Under the pieces are notes generated by a model, which was not told where the DNA came from, did not search any database, and saw only the letters and a program-made list of their open reading frames with translations. The translations under genes were made by a program, and so were the position numbers. Of a stretch of 20,085 nt of DNA, positions 14,119 to 20,085 are shown piece after piece (positions within the stretch are counted from its first letter, which is position 1; every line of letters begins with the position of its first letter). This DNA comes from an uncultured Schwartzia sp. (GTDB lineage: Bacteria; Bacillota; Negativicutes; Selenomonadales; Selenomonadaceae), in NCBI GenBank assembly GCA_905372875.1, contig CAJPQU010000016.1, positions 1-20,085 of the forward strand, in the 5' to 3' direction.

Positions 14119-14739
14119 ATGAGCAACAAAATTTACGCCATCATCGGCCCCCATGCGTCGGGTAAATCCGCCCTTGTACGGCGGCTCATCGACCTTGGTA
14201 TTCACTACATTCCGGGAATTACAACGTGCCCGGCGAAGAAGGTGGGCGGACAGCAGGAAATCTTTCGCTTCGTGGACAAGGCAGATTTTTTTCAATATGA
14301 TTTCATCGTCAAGACAACGTACAAGGGAAATTACTACGGCCTTTTGAAGAAGGATGTTCTGTCCTCGCTGCAAACGTACCCCATCAGCGTAGTCATCGTG
14401 GATCCCGTGGGATTAAAGCAGCTTTCCCGTCTCATCAAGGGGAGCTTTGAGTCCATTTATCTGATGTGCGACTATGTATCCCTGGTGGAGCGTATGCTGC
14501 GCTTGGGGAATACCAATGATGAGATCAAGCATCATCTGGAATATGCGGAGAATAACAACGAGTTTGATTCGTGGAAAATCGCTACTCACGTCATCAAGAA
14601 CACGCGGAGCGAAGAGACGGCGCTCATGCAGGCGCTCTCCATCATGGGCTTGACCGCCATGCTCCCCGCGGAAGAGATGGAAGCTTTGACGGCGCCGGTG
14701 GAAGAACCGGGCAGCCGACCGGCGCGAACCTCTGCCTGA
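14119..14739 (+). CDS. Divergent guanylate kinase-like P-loop protein
   Basis: A 206-residue protein. A P-loop GPHASGKSALV lies at residues 10-20. The segment TTYKGNYYGLLKKDV matches the GNYYG motif of guanylate kinase, and VVIVDPVGLKQL corresponds to its Walker B-like strand. However, the GMP-binding motif of true guanylate kinases (TTRxPRxGE) reads TTCPAKKVGG here, so two of the conserved arginines are missing. The lid region is also weak. The C-terminal 35 residues are Glu/Pro/Ala-rich. GMP kinase activity is therefore doubtful; another nucleotide or a non-catalytic role is possible. The ATG at 14119 has AAGGAG upstream at suitable spacing. It is a single-gene unit with its own promoter and terminator. 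Confidence 0.75.
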   Translation: MSNKIYAIIGPHASGKSALVRRLIDLGIHYIPGITTCPAKKVGGQQEIFRFVDKADFFQYDFIVKTTYKGNYYGLLKKDVLSSLQTYPISVVIVDPVGLKQLSRLIKGSFESIYLMCDYVSLVERMLRLGNTNDEIKHHLEYAENNNEFDSWKIATHVIKNTRSEETALMQALSIMGLTAMLPAEEMEALTAPVEEPGSRPARTSA

Positions 14740-14787
14740 AGAGTCAAGGGTTCGTAGTTCATAATGGAATACCGTTTCGTTTATGAC

Positions 14788-14820
14788 AACGCCTCCCGGG
14801 CGATTGCGGGAGGCGTTTTT
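14788..14820 (+). terminator. Intrinsic terminator of the guanylate kinase-like gene
   Basis: AACGCCTCCCG (14788-14798) pairs with CGGGAGGCGTT (14807-14817), an 11-bp stem with an 8-base loop, followed by TTTTTG. It lies about 50 bases after the stop codon at 14739 and just before the convergent ptsI stop at 14839. Confidence 0.9.
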
Positions 14821-14838
14821 GTCTGGTCTTTGGGCGAA

Positions 14839-16584
14839 TTAAGGCGGGTCATCATTTTTTCCTTCTCTTGTCAGGTAGGCGCGGATGGCGGATGCGTCGT
14901 GGAGGGTCTGGACATGCGCCCAGAGATGACGGGCTTTTTGACAGGAGAGGCGGCGGATGGCGGCCCGGGTCAAAAGGAGAGAGGCGGCATCCATGGAGAG
15001 GCACTTGATGCCCATCCCCAAAAGCAGGGGCAGCGATAGGGGATCGGCGGCCATTTCGCCGCAGACGGTCACCGGGATGCCGGCGTCGGCCCCGGCTTTA
15101 GCCGTCTGGGCGATGAGCCGCAGCACAGCCGGATGGAGGTAGCCGCCGAGGGCGGTGGATGCCGGATGGGTGCGGTCGGCGGCCAGAGTGTATTGGGTCA
15201 GATCGTTGGTGCCGATACTGAAGAAATCCACTTCTTTGGCCAATCGGTCCGCCATGATAGCGGCGGCGGGAGTTTCTACGGTGAGGCCTAAAGGTGCGTC
15301 CTTCGCAAAAGGGATATGGGCGGCGGTCAGCTCTTCCTTCACCGCGGCGAGGGATCGTTTCACGGCGACGATCTCTTCGCGGTTCACCACGAAAGGCAGG
15401 AGAATTCCTATCGGCCCGGAGGCGCCGGCTCGCAGGATGGCGCGCAGCTGATCTTTGAGAAGAGCCGGGCGGGCGAGGCTGATTCGAATGGCGCGCTGGC
15501 CGAGAGCCGGGTTCGTTTCAGAGGGGAGATGCAGGGCCGGGATGGTCTTATCGGCGCCGGCGTCTAAGGTGCGGATGACGCAGCAGCATCCCTTTGCCGC
15601 CTGCACTGCGGCGCGGTAGGCGGCGTACTGTTCTTCTTCCGAAGGAAAGGTTTCGCGCCCCCAAAAGAGAAATTCCGAGCGAAAGAGACCGATGCTGTCG
15701 GCTCCCGCTTCCATAGCTGCCGTCACGTCGGCGGTGGATCCGGCGTTGCCGCCGAGGGTGATGCGGCAACCGTCCTTCGTCACGGCGGGCGCACTGGCGA
15801 AGGACGCCGCGTCTTGGCATTCCTCCTGCCACTGGCGGGCCGCTTCTTGCGCTGCCTGGAGATCCGCTGCCGTGGGGGCGACGGTGGCACAGCCGGTGGA
15901 TCCGTCTACGATCACGAAGCTGCCGTCGGCCACTTCGTCAAGCGCCGGACCGAGTCCGGTGACCGCGGGGATGCCTTTTGCCCGTGCCAAGATGGCTGCG
16001 TGGGAGGTGCGGCTGCCTCGACGGAAGAGCATGCCCTCGATGCGCTCGGCGGGGAGAATGTTAAAGGCGGCGGGCGCGGCGTCGTCCCCGGCTAAGATGA
16101 GGGGGCCTTCCGGGGGAGGCGCCTCCTTTGCGCCTAAAAGGGCTTTGATCAACGCTTTCCCCACGCTGCGGACATCGGCGGCCCGCTCCCGAATGTAGGG
16201 ATCCTCCAAGGCGGAGAGGACGGCCGCTTGCTCTTCGGCGGCGGCGCGGACAGCTTCGGGGGTGTTGAGGCCGCTTTCCTGCGCCATCAATTCTTTTTCC
16301 ACCGCGTCCAAAAGCAGCGGATCCTCCGCCAAGAGGGCGTGGGCTTCCATGATGTCAGCGGCTGTTTCTTCGCCCTTGACACGGAGCGCTTGCGCCCGCT
16401 GGTTCATTTGCTGTGCCGTCTTTTGAGCGGCGGCGCGGAGGCGCGATTTTTCTTCGGCCAGCGTGCCCGGGGTATAGTCCGCGCTATCGGCTGAACCATC
16501 GCTGCCGCGCCAGACACGGCCGCAGCCAATCCCGGGAGAGACCCCTTCTCCGGTGAGGCAGCGGCTTTCGCTGCTTTTTGTCAT
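14839..16584 (-). CDS. ptsI: Phosphotransferase system enzyme I
   Basis: A 581-residue enzyme I, which takes phosphate from phosphoenolpyruvate and passes it to HPr. The N-terminal helical domain begins GVSPGIGCGRVW. The phosphorylated histidine is His195 in SRTSHAAILARAKGIPAV. The C-terminal PEP-binding barrel carries GLFRSEFLF (about 299-307), the RTLDAGADK loop (338-346), NPALGQRAIR, FSIGTNDLTQYTLAADR (about 455-471), and the active-site Cys508 in VCGEMAADP. The length is normal. The RTLDAGADK and GLFRSEFLF variants differ from the usual Firmicutes RTLDIGGDK and GLYRTEFLY and recall the actinobacterial and FPr-type enzymes. The ATG overlaps the ptsH TGA by four bases. A GGGAG site lies inside the end of ptsH. 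Confidence 0.96.
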   Translation of the reverse strand: MTKSSESRCLTGEGVSPGIGCGRVWRGSDGSADSADYTPGTLAEEKSRLRAAAQKTAQQMNQRAQALRVKGEETAADIMEAHALLAEDPLLLDAVEKELMAQESGLNTPEAVRAAAEEQAAVLSALEDPYIRERAADVRSVGKALIKALLGAKEAPPPEGPLILAGDDAAPAAFNILPAERIEGMLFRRGSRTSHAAILARAKGIPAVTGLGPALDEVADGSFVIVDGSTGCATVAPTAADLQAAQEAARQWQEECQDAASFASAPAVTKDGCRITLGGNAGSTADVTAAMEAGADSIGLFRSEFLFWGRETFPSEEEQYAAYRAAVQAAKGCCCVIRTLDAGADKTIPALHLPSETNPALGQRAIRISLARPALLKDQLRAILRAGASGPIGILLPFVVNREEIVAVKRSLAAVKEELTAAHIPFAKDAPLGLTVETPAAAIMADRLAKEVDFFSIGTNDLTQYTLAADRTHPASTALGGYLHPAVLRLIAQTAKAGADAGIPVTVCGEMAADPLSLPLLLGMGIKCLSMDAASLLLTRAAIRRLSCQKARHLWAHVQTLHDASAIRAYLTREGKNDDPP

Positions 16585-16844
16585 GAGAGGGGGCTCCCGG
16601 TGAGGAAGGCACCGATGGCCGAAAGGACCTGCTCTTCCTCAGGCCCTTCCGCTCGAATGGTGAGGGGAGTGCCGGCGCTTGCCCCCAGCCCCATCAGTCC
16701 CAAGAGGCTGCGGCCGTCCGCCGTCCGGCCATTGGCGGAGACGTCCACGCGGGCCTTATACCCCATGACGATTTTCATCAGCAGCCCCGCTGTTCGCGCG
16801 TGGAGCCCCGTAGGCTCCGGTGCGTTCCATACGGCTTCCTTCAT
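16581..16844 (-). CDS. ptsH: Phosphocarrier protein HPr
   Basis: An 87-residue HPr that carries phosphate from enzyme I to sugar-specific enzymes II. His15 sits in TGLHARTAG, the enzyme I phosphorylation site. Ser46, in GRSLLGLMGLGA, is the position phosphorylated by HPr kinase in Firmicutes, so regulatory phosphorylation for carbon catabolite control is possible. The frame is open much farther upstream, but that part overlaps the CBS-ACT gene in another frame. The ATG at 16844 gives exactly HPr length and is preceded by a G-rich AGGGGGC. It starts 58 bases after the CBS-ACT gene and overlaps ptsI by four bases. Confidence 0.95.
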   Translation of the reverse strand: MKEAVWNAPEPTGLHARTAGLLMKIVMGYKARVDVSANGRTADGRSLLGLMGLGASAGTPLTIRAEGPEEEQVLSAIGAFLTGSPLS

Positions 16845-16902
16845 TCTGTGTGCCCCCTCGCGGTTCGCTCTTTCGAATACAATGATCCGATGATGAATAA
16901 TT

Positions 16903-17553
16903 TCAGGCGTGGCCAATGCGGCTGATGTGCTGGACGACGTATCCATGCGCGGCCAGAGCGGCGGCCAAGGCGTCCGTGTCTTCAAAGTCGCCCCGCATGA
17001 TGATGTCATACTTGCCGCCTTCTTTGCGGCAGGTGACGAAGCTGTCGATGTTGTAGCCCGCTTCCGACACAATGCCGGCCAGATCGCAGACGACACCGAC
17101 TTTGTCCGCCACTTCGAGGGTGATCCGAGTCTTGCCTTCCTCTAAGTCCATGATGTTGACGAAGGCGTCGAAGATGTCCGTTTCGGTGATCACGCCCACT
17201 ACAGCCCCCACGTCGCTGGTGACGGGGAGGCCGCTGACCCGATTGCGGGACATGAGGAGGGCCGCTTCCTCGATGGGGGCGCTTTCATTGACGGAGATGA
17301 CGCTTTTGCTCATGATTTCCCCGATGGAAATGCCCGCCAAGAGGGAATTGATTTCGTATTTGGCCAGCGTGGTGGCCGCCGAGGGCGTAACCCGCATGAG
17401 GTCTTTATCGGTGACGATACCCACCAATTTACCGTCGTCCACCACCGGTAAGCGGCGAATGTTGTGTTTTTTGAGGAGATGGATGGCTTCGTCTACCTTC
17501 GTGGCAGAGGAAACGGTGACCGGATGTTTCGTCATGCGATTGACTACAAACAA
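16903..17553 (-). CDS. CBS-CBS-ACT regulatory protein (AcuB-like)
   Basis: A 216-residue soluble protein with two CBS domains (about 1-58, with RRLPVVDDGKLVGIVTDKDL; and about 78-135, with SGLPVTSDVGAVVGVITETD) and an ACT domain (about 142-214). CBS pairs usually bind adenine nucleotides and ACT domains often bind amino acids, so it may sense energy state together with an amino acid. AcuB-type proteins are often found next to liv transporters in related bacteria, which fits its place after livF. The start is TTG at 17553, supported by GGAAGG shortly upstream and by the family-typical opening FVVNRMTKHPVTVS; an ATG six codons later lacks this support. Its target is unknown. Confidence 0.9.
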   Translation of the reverse strand: MFVVNRMTKHPVTVSSATKVDEAIHLLKKHNIRRLPVVDDGKLVGIVTDKDLMRVTPSAATTLAKYEINSLLAGISIGEIMSKSVISVNESAPIEEAALLMSRNRVSGLPVTSDVGAVVGVITETDIFDAFVNIMDLEEGKTRITLEVADKVGVVCDLAGIVSEAGYNIDSFVTCRKEGGKYDIIMRGDFEDTDALAAALAAHGYVVQHISRIGHA

Positions 17554-17588
17554 GGATATCCTTCCTTTCTTTTTGTCCGCTTTTCCTC

Positions 17589-17618
17589 ATTTTATCATGG
17601 TTTTTCGGGAACGTCCAA
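17589..17618 (-). promoter_or_regulatory. Possible promoter of the CBS-ACT and ptsHI genes
   Basis: On the minus strand TTGGAC (17613-17618) and TAAAAT (17589-17594) are separated by 18 bases, with a TGA extension before the -10. It lies just after the livF stop codon and could make the CBS-ACT, ptsH and ptsI genes independent of the liv operon. No terminator is visible after livF, so read-through is also likely. Confidence 0.5.
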
Positions 17619-17621
17619 CCC

Positions 17622-18335
17622 TCAGCCCCCTAAATAGGCCCGGCGAACATCCTCACTTTGGGCGAGTTCTTTGGCGTTGCCGGAGAGTGTGATGCGTCCC
17701 GTTTCCAAGACGTAGGCCCGGTGGGCGATGGAGAGCGCCATGTTAGCGTTCTGTTCCACTAAGAGAACGGTGGTGCCCGTCCGGTTGATGTCCACGATGA
17801 TGTGGAAGATCTCTCGGATGAGCAGGGGAGCGAGGCCCATGGAGGGCTCATCTAAGAGGAGCAGCTTGGGGCGGCTCATGAGCGCGCGGCCCATCGCCAG
17901 CATTTGCTGCTCGCCGCCAGACAGCGTTCCCGCCGCTTGTTCCCGACGCTCCCGCAGGCGTGGGAAGCGCGCAAAGACCATTTCGTAATCCGCGGCAATT
18001 CCCGCTTTGTCGGTGCGGATGTAGGCGCCCAATTCCAAATTTTCCATCACCGTCATGTTGGCGAAGATGCGGCGGCCCTCCGGCACCTGTGAGATTCCGG
18101 CTTTGACGATATCCTGCGCCGGAAGGGCAGCGATGTCCCTGCCTAAAAACGTGATGTGCCCGGTTTTAGGGCGGATGAGACCGGAGATGGTGCGCAGCGT
18201 GGTGGATTTTCCCGCGCCGTTGGCGCCGATGAGGGTGACGATTTCCCCTTGATTTACCTCTAGGCTGATGCCTTTGATGGCGTGAATGGCCCCGTAATAA
18301 ACGTTGATGTCCTTGATTTCCAGCATAGCGGCCAT
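17622..18335 (-). CDS. livF: Branched-chain amino acid ABC transporter ATP-binding protein LivF
   Basis: A 237-residue ATPase of the high-affinity branched-chain amino acid importer. It has Walker A GANGAGKST (37-45), signature LSGGEQQMLAMGRAL (from 138), Walker B KLLLLDEPSMGLAP (157-170) and the LivF-typical QVPEGRRIFANMTVMENLELG segment. The open frame continues upstream into livG. The ATG at 18335 overlaps the livG TAA by one base (TAATG) and has GGAGGGG upstream; a second ATG three codons later is an alternative. It pairs with LivG on the cytosolic face of LivH and LivM. Confidence 0.96.
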   Translation of the reverse strand: MAAMLEIKDINVYYGAIHAIKGISLEVNQGEIVTLIGANGAGKSTTLRTISGLIRPKTGHITFLGRDIAALPAQDIVKAGISQVPEGRRIFANMTVMENLELGAYIRTDKAGIAADYEMVFARFPRLRERREQAAGTLSGGEQQMLAMGRALMSRPKLLLLDEPSMGLAPLLIREIFHIIVDINRTGTTVLLVEQNANMALSIAHRAYVLETGRITLSGNAKELAQSEDVRRAYLGG

Positions 18336-19102
18336 TATCCTTCCCCTCCCAGATAGGCTCGGATGACCTCCGGGTTTTGCCGAATCTCTTCCGGCGTTCC
18401 CGCGGCGATGATCTGGCCGTATTCCAGCACGTAAATGCGTTCGCAAATCCCCATGACGAGGCTCATATCGTGCTCGATGAGGAGAACGGTGAGATTGAAC
18501 TGATCGCGTATCCAGCGGATCATGTCCATGAGTTCCCGGGTTTCCTGCGGGTTCATCCCCGCCGCCGGCTCGTCTAAGAGGAGGAGCTTCGGCTTGGCGG
18601 CCAGCGCCCGGGCGATTTCCAGGCGGCGCTGGGCTCCGTAGGGAAGATTTTTCGCCGTTTCTTCCGCCTTATCTTCCAATTTGAAGATCGAAAGGAGGTC
18701 GCGGCTCTCCCTTGTGATCCGCGCTTCTTCGCCGAAGTAACGTCCCACGCGCAATACGGCTTCGGCTACGGTGTACTTTACATGATCGTGAAAGGCGATG
18801 CGCACATTGTCTAAGACGGTCAGCTCGGAAAAGAGGCGGATGTTTTGGAACGTCCGGGCGATGCCCCGCTGGGTGATCTGATACGGTTTCAGCCCCACGA
18901 TGCTGCGCCCGTCAAATTCGATGGTGCCTTCCGTGGGCTGGTAGACGCCGGTGAAGAGATTGAAGGCGGTGGTTTTTCCCGCGCCGTTGGGCCCGATGAG
19001 GCCTACCAATTCGCCGGGGTTGAGATGAAGATTGAAGTCTGAGACGGCTTTCAGGCCGCCGAACATTTCCGATACATGGGTGGCTTTTAAGAGCGGTTCC
19101 AT
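18335..19102 (-). CDS. livG: Branched-chain amino acid ABC transporter ATP-binding protein LivG
   Basis: A 255-residue ATPase, the same length as E. coli LivG. Walker A is GPNGAGKTT (37-45), the signature region is LPYGAQRRLEIARAL (from 153), and Walker B is KLLLLDEPAAGMNP (172-185). The LivG-specific RTFQNIRLFSELTVLDNV stretch is present, and the degenerate YGAQRR signature is normal for LivG. Its start overlaps the livM stop by one base (TAATG), and its stop overlaps the livF start the same way, indicating coupled translation. Confidence 0.97.
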   Translation of the reverse strand: MEPLLKATHVSEMFGGLKAVSDFNLHLNPGELVGLIGPNGAGKTTAFNLFTGVYQPTEGTIEFDGRSIVGLKPYQITQRGIARTFQNIRLFSELTVLDNVRIAFHDHVKYTVAEAVLRVGRYFGEEARITRESRDLLSIFKLEDKAEETAKNLPYGAQRRLEIARALAAKPKLLLLDEPAAGMNPQETRELMDMIRWIRDQFNLTVLLIEHDMSLVMGICERIYVLEYGQIIAAGTPEEIRQNPEVIRAYLGGEG

Positions 19103-20055
19103 TATTTACGGCCTCCCTTCAAAAAGCTAAGCCGGGAAAAGGGTGGCAAGGAGGACAGCTCCACGTAGCCGAACAGCCCCTGGGGGCGGTAAAACATCAG
19201 GAGAATGAGGGCCAGCGCGTAGATGATCATGCGAAATTCCGGCCAGTCGGCGAGGGCGGCGGAAAGCCCTGTGACCACGAAGGCCCCGGCAATGGAGCCG
19301 GTGAGGGAGCCGAGGCCGCCCAAAACCACCATGATGAGGTAATTAAAGGACTGCATGAAGGTGAAGGAGCCGGGATTGATGATGTAGAACGAGTGGGCGA
19401 AGAGCACGCCCGCGATTCCGGCGAAGGCCGCGCCGATGGTAAACGCCATGACTTTGTACTTCGTGGTGTTGATGCCCATAGCGGCGGCAGCGATCTCGTT
19501 TTCCCGAATGGCGATGCAGGCGCGGCCGTGGGTGGAATGGACGAAATTTTTGATGAAAAAGAGGGTGAACAGCATGGTGCCGAATACCCAGGGGAATGTG
19601 GTAAGGTGAGCAATGCCGGAAAATCCGGCGGCGCCGCCAACGTAGGGGATGTTCATGATGACGATGCGGATGATCTCCCCTAAGCCTAAGGTGGCAATGG
19701 CCAGGTAATCACCGCTGAGGCGCAGGGTGGGAAGACCAATGAGGCAGCCCAGAAGTGCCGCTGCTGCGCCCCCTGCGGCCATGGCAGGGAGGAGGGCCCA
19801 GTGGAAATTCGTCGTTAAGACGACGCCGACGTAAGCCCCCACCGCCATGAACCCGGCGTGGCCGAGGGAGAACTGTCCCGTGTAGCCGTTGATGAGGTTC
19901 AGACTGGCGGACAGGATGATGTTGATGCCGATGAGGGTGATGTTGAGCTTCCAGAAAGAGCCGATGAGGCCGCTCTCCATGCCCCCTTGGAGGGCGGCGA
20001 AAAGGAGAAGCCCGAAGAGAAAGAGGGCGAGGTCGTTTTTTCGTTCGCGATTCAT
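19102..20055 (-). CDS. livM: Branched-chain amino acid ABC transporter permease LivM
   Basis: A 317-residue permease with about eight to ten hydrophobic helices. Family motifs include ASLNLINGYTGQFSLGHAGF (about 50-69), RLSGDYLAIATLGLGEIIRI, the coupling loop HGRACIAIRENEIAAAAMGI, and a late VVLGGLGSLTGSIAGAF segment; the end carries YRPQGLFG. The ATG at 20055 is preceded by GAGGTGA. It lies 9 bases after the likely livH stop and overlaps livG by one base. The cognate binding protein (LivJ/LivK type) is not in the window and is probably upstream of livH. Confidence 0.97.
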   Translation of the reverse strand: MNRERKNDLALFLFGLLLFAALQGGMESGLIGSFWKLNITLIGINIILSASLNLINGYTGQFSLGHAGFMAVGAYVGVVLTTNFHWALLPAMAAGGAAAALLGCLIGLPTLRLSGDYLAIATLGLGEIIRIVIMNIPYVGGAAGFSGIAHLTTFPWVFGTMLFTLFFIKNFVHSTHGRACIAIRENEIAAAAMGINTTKYKVMAFTIGAAFAGIAGVLFAHSFYIINPGSFTFMQSFNYLIMVVLGGLGSLTGSIAGAFVVTGLSAALADWPEFRMIIYALALILLMFYRPQGLFGYVELSSLPPFSRLSFLKGGRK

Positions 20056-20064
20056 GATGTCACC

Positions 20065-20085
20065 TCACACCTTTTCCTGGGTATG
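20065..20085 (-). CDS. livH: Probable C-terminal end of permease LivH, cut by the window edge
   Basis: On the minus strand the last 21 bases read six codons (HTQEKV) and a TGA stop. LivH proteins commonly end in a PEKV or QEKV tail after a GLFG-type motif, and livH is normally directly upstream of livM. The match is very short, so the call depends mainly on gene order. Confidence 0.5.
   Translation of the reverse strand, partial: HTQEKV

Noticed and set aside
15692..16198. A 168-codon plus-strand open frame within ptsI
   Set aside because: It is antisense to the conserved enzyme I active-site region and has no ribosome binding site.
16845..17096. Upstream extension of the ptsH frame
   Set aside because: The extra 84 codons overlap the CBS-ACT gene in another frame, have no HPr homology, and the ATG at 16844 gives exact HPr length.
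18336..18446. Upstream extension of the livF frame into livG
   Set aside because: The extra codons are out of frame with the real livG coding sequence; the TAATG junction at 18335 is the normal coupled start.
1..20085. CRISPR array, tRNA, rRNA, insertion sequence or prophage genes
   Set aside because: No regularly spaced repeats, cloverleaf-like sequences, transposase motifs or phage proteins were seen on either strand.

Overview
The window most resembles a low-GC-group (Firmicutes) anaerobe with a fairly GC-rich genome, most likely of the class Negativicutes. This is an inference. It rests on the mix of Firmicutes-type families (VanW, DUF438, LivHMGF followed by a CBS-ACT protein, HPr with a Ser46 site), strong AGGAGG-type ribosome binding sites, and frequent TTG and GTG starts. 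No rRNA, tRNA, CRISPR array, insertion sequence or prophage gene is visible, and the coding density is that of an ordinary chromosome.

Layout. (1) 1-1560, plus strand: the 3' part of a vanW-family gene and a flavin reductase-like gene, closed by a strong terminator. (2) 1714-6073, minus strand: a four-domain DUF1858/DUF438/hemerythrin/PAS protein. It is followed by a sugar-type periplasmic binding lipoprotein and, 15 bases downstream of that, a methyl-accepting chemotaxis protein. The last two look like a ligand-binding protein with its own chemoreceptor and no transporter. (3) 6275-9424, minus strand: five genes of mostly unknown function. They are a three-helix membrane protein, a 61-residue protein, a 95-residue protein, a secreted or membrane protein that matches only the N-terminal half of bacterial Tim44-like proteins, and a double zinc-ribbon protein. 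This is the least explained part of the window. (4) 9704-10090, plus strand: a divergent 128-residue membrane-anchored protein of unknown function.

(5) 10259-12060, minus strand: an apparent operon of an MgtC/SapB-type membrane protein, cytidine deaminase and a small exported protein. (6) 12251-12733, minus strand: a small polytopic membrane protein that resembles the substrate-binding subunit of an ECF vitamin transporter. A dyad resembling a BirA (biotin repressor) operator overlaps its predicted transcription start. (7) 12830-13780, minus strand: a short Ppx/GppA-family phosphatase. (8) 14119-14739, plus strand: a divergent guanylate kinase-like P-loop protein with its own promoter and terminator.

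(9) 14839-20085, minus strand: livH (last codons only), livM, livG and livF of a branched-chain amino acid ABC importer, linked by one-base TAATG overlaps. They are followed by a CBS-CBS-ACT regulatory protein and then ptsH and ptsI, which overlap by ATGA. A promoter-like sequence just after livF may separate the transporter from the CBS-ACT/ptsHI part. No PTS sugar-specific enzyme II lies in the window, so the phosphate acceptor of HPr is encoded elsewhere.
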